NCBI GenBank assembly: GCA_017307165.1
Contig: JAFKGK010000007.1
Span: 166,998 to 230,997, forward strand
DNA length: 64,000 nucleotides
Direction of reading: 5' to 3'
From: Candidatus Melainabacteria bacterium
GTDB taxonomy: Bacteria > Cyanobacteriota > Vampirovibrionia > Obscuribacterales > Obscuribacteraceae
This document shows, piece by piece, positions 63,703 to 64,000 of this stretch. The notes beneath the pieces are model-generated. The model had not been told where the DNA came from and did no database searches. It saw only the letters and a program-made list of their open reading frames with translations. The translations under genes were made by a program, and so were the position numbers. Position 1 is the stretch's first letter, and the number at the start of each line of letters is the position of its first letter.

Positions 63703-63778
63703 GGATGCTCTAACAACCATTTTGAATATCAATGGATGTTCAATAGGCTAAAGTAAAACTAGATCAGAGGTGAGTGGC

Positions 63779-64000
63779 ATGAACATTACTGTGTGGAGAG
63801 CCCGGAAGCACCCAGTGATAGCCTGGCTGTTTATCATGTTTTGGCCCACGGTCTGGGCATTGTTGGTGTGTGGATTAGCTCCTAAATCCGCGCAAAAAAA
63901 TTGTCTTTTTGACTATCACGTTGCTGTTACTCTCGTCGCGATATTGGTGATGCCATTGATTTTAGGACTGGGGTCGCGTTGGTTTAGAGCCAGGGCTTTA
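63779..64000 (+). CDS. Membrane protein (3' end outside window)
   Basis: The frame is open from ATG 63779 to the window edge (74 codons). It reads MNITVWRARKHPVIAWLF... with two hydrophobic helices (about 13-34 and 50-66) and a positive stretch before the first. AGAGG precedes the ATG. Family not recognised. A copy of the 12-mer ATAGGCTAAAGT lies 25 bp before the start. Confidence 0.65.
   Translation, partial: MNITVWRARKHPVIAWLFIMFWPTVWALLVCGLAPKSAQKNCLFDYHVAVTLVAILVMPLILGLGSRWFRARAL

Overview
The window is a gene-dense bacterial chromosome segment, slightly above 50 % GC by eye. It shows no phage, transposase, CRISPR array or rRNA. A TolC-family channel, many lipobox lipoproteins, a type IV prepilin, multi-domain cyclic-di-GMP proteins, small TPR proteins and frequent TTG starts point to a diderm bacterium. 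My best guess is a non-photosynthetic relative of Cyanobacteria (Melainabacteria/Vampirovibrionia, Obscuribacterales-like). This is inference; no marker gene proves it.

Layout. 1-6.7 kb: signalling and envelope genes (TPR protein, membrane histidine kinase, REC-HD-GYP response regulator, family-9 glycosyltransferase, LytR-CpsA-Psr ligase). 7-9 kb: a small protein, a prepilin and a TPR membrane protein. 9.3-20.3 kb: MBL hydrolase, rlmN, secA, the tsaB-rimI operon, BioY-like biotin importer, metallophosphoesterase and a secreted matrixin-like protease. 20.3-26.5 kb: glmU behind a structured leader, then a minus-strand block of tRNA-Ala(GGC), DUF547 protein, lipoprotein amidase and coaX. 26.6-34.8 kb: isochorismatase-family hydrolase, TolC-like protein, HAD acid phosphatase, and a PucR regulator with polyamine-type ABC ATPase and binding protein. 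34.9-41 kb: methyltransferase, a 1257-residue GAF/GGDEF/HD-GYP protein and a frameshifted SGNH/DUF1574-like gene. 41-47.2 kb: peptide-transporter operon with two binding proteins and two permeases but no ATPase. 47.4-54 kb: secreted TPR protein, S1C-type protease, DUF4127 protein and small membrane proteins. 54.1-58.5 kb: recJ-apt, birA and an OsmC protein. 58.5-63.6 kb: a roughly 900 bp regulatory gap with two NrdR-like boxes, then nrdA and nrdB. A truncated membrane protein starts at 63779.

Functional links. Biotin supply (BioY, BirA), cell-wall synthesis and remodelling (GlmU, amidase, LCP ligase), cyclic-di-GMP signalling (active-looking HD-GYP regulator plus a diguanylate cyclase carrying a degenerate HD-GYP) and dNTP synthesis under likely NrdR control recur across the window. 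No wholly new defence or mobile system was recognised. The most interesting items are the degenerate HD-GYP domain, the Chlamydia-like NrdB that keeps a tyrosine, the widely spaced NrdR boxes, the frameshifted SGNH gene, the glmU leader, two hidden small membrane-protein genes, and transporter operons lacking an expected component.
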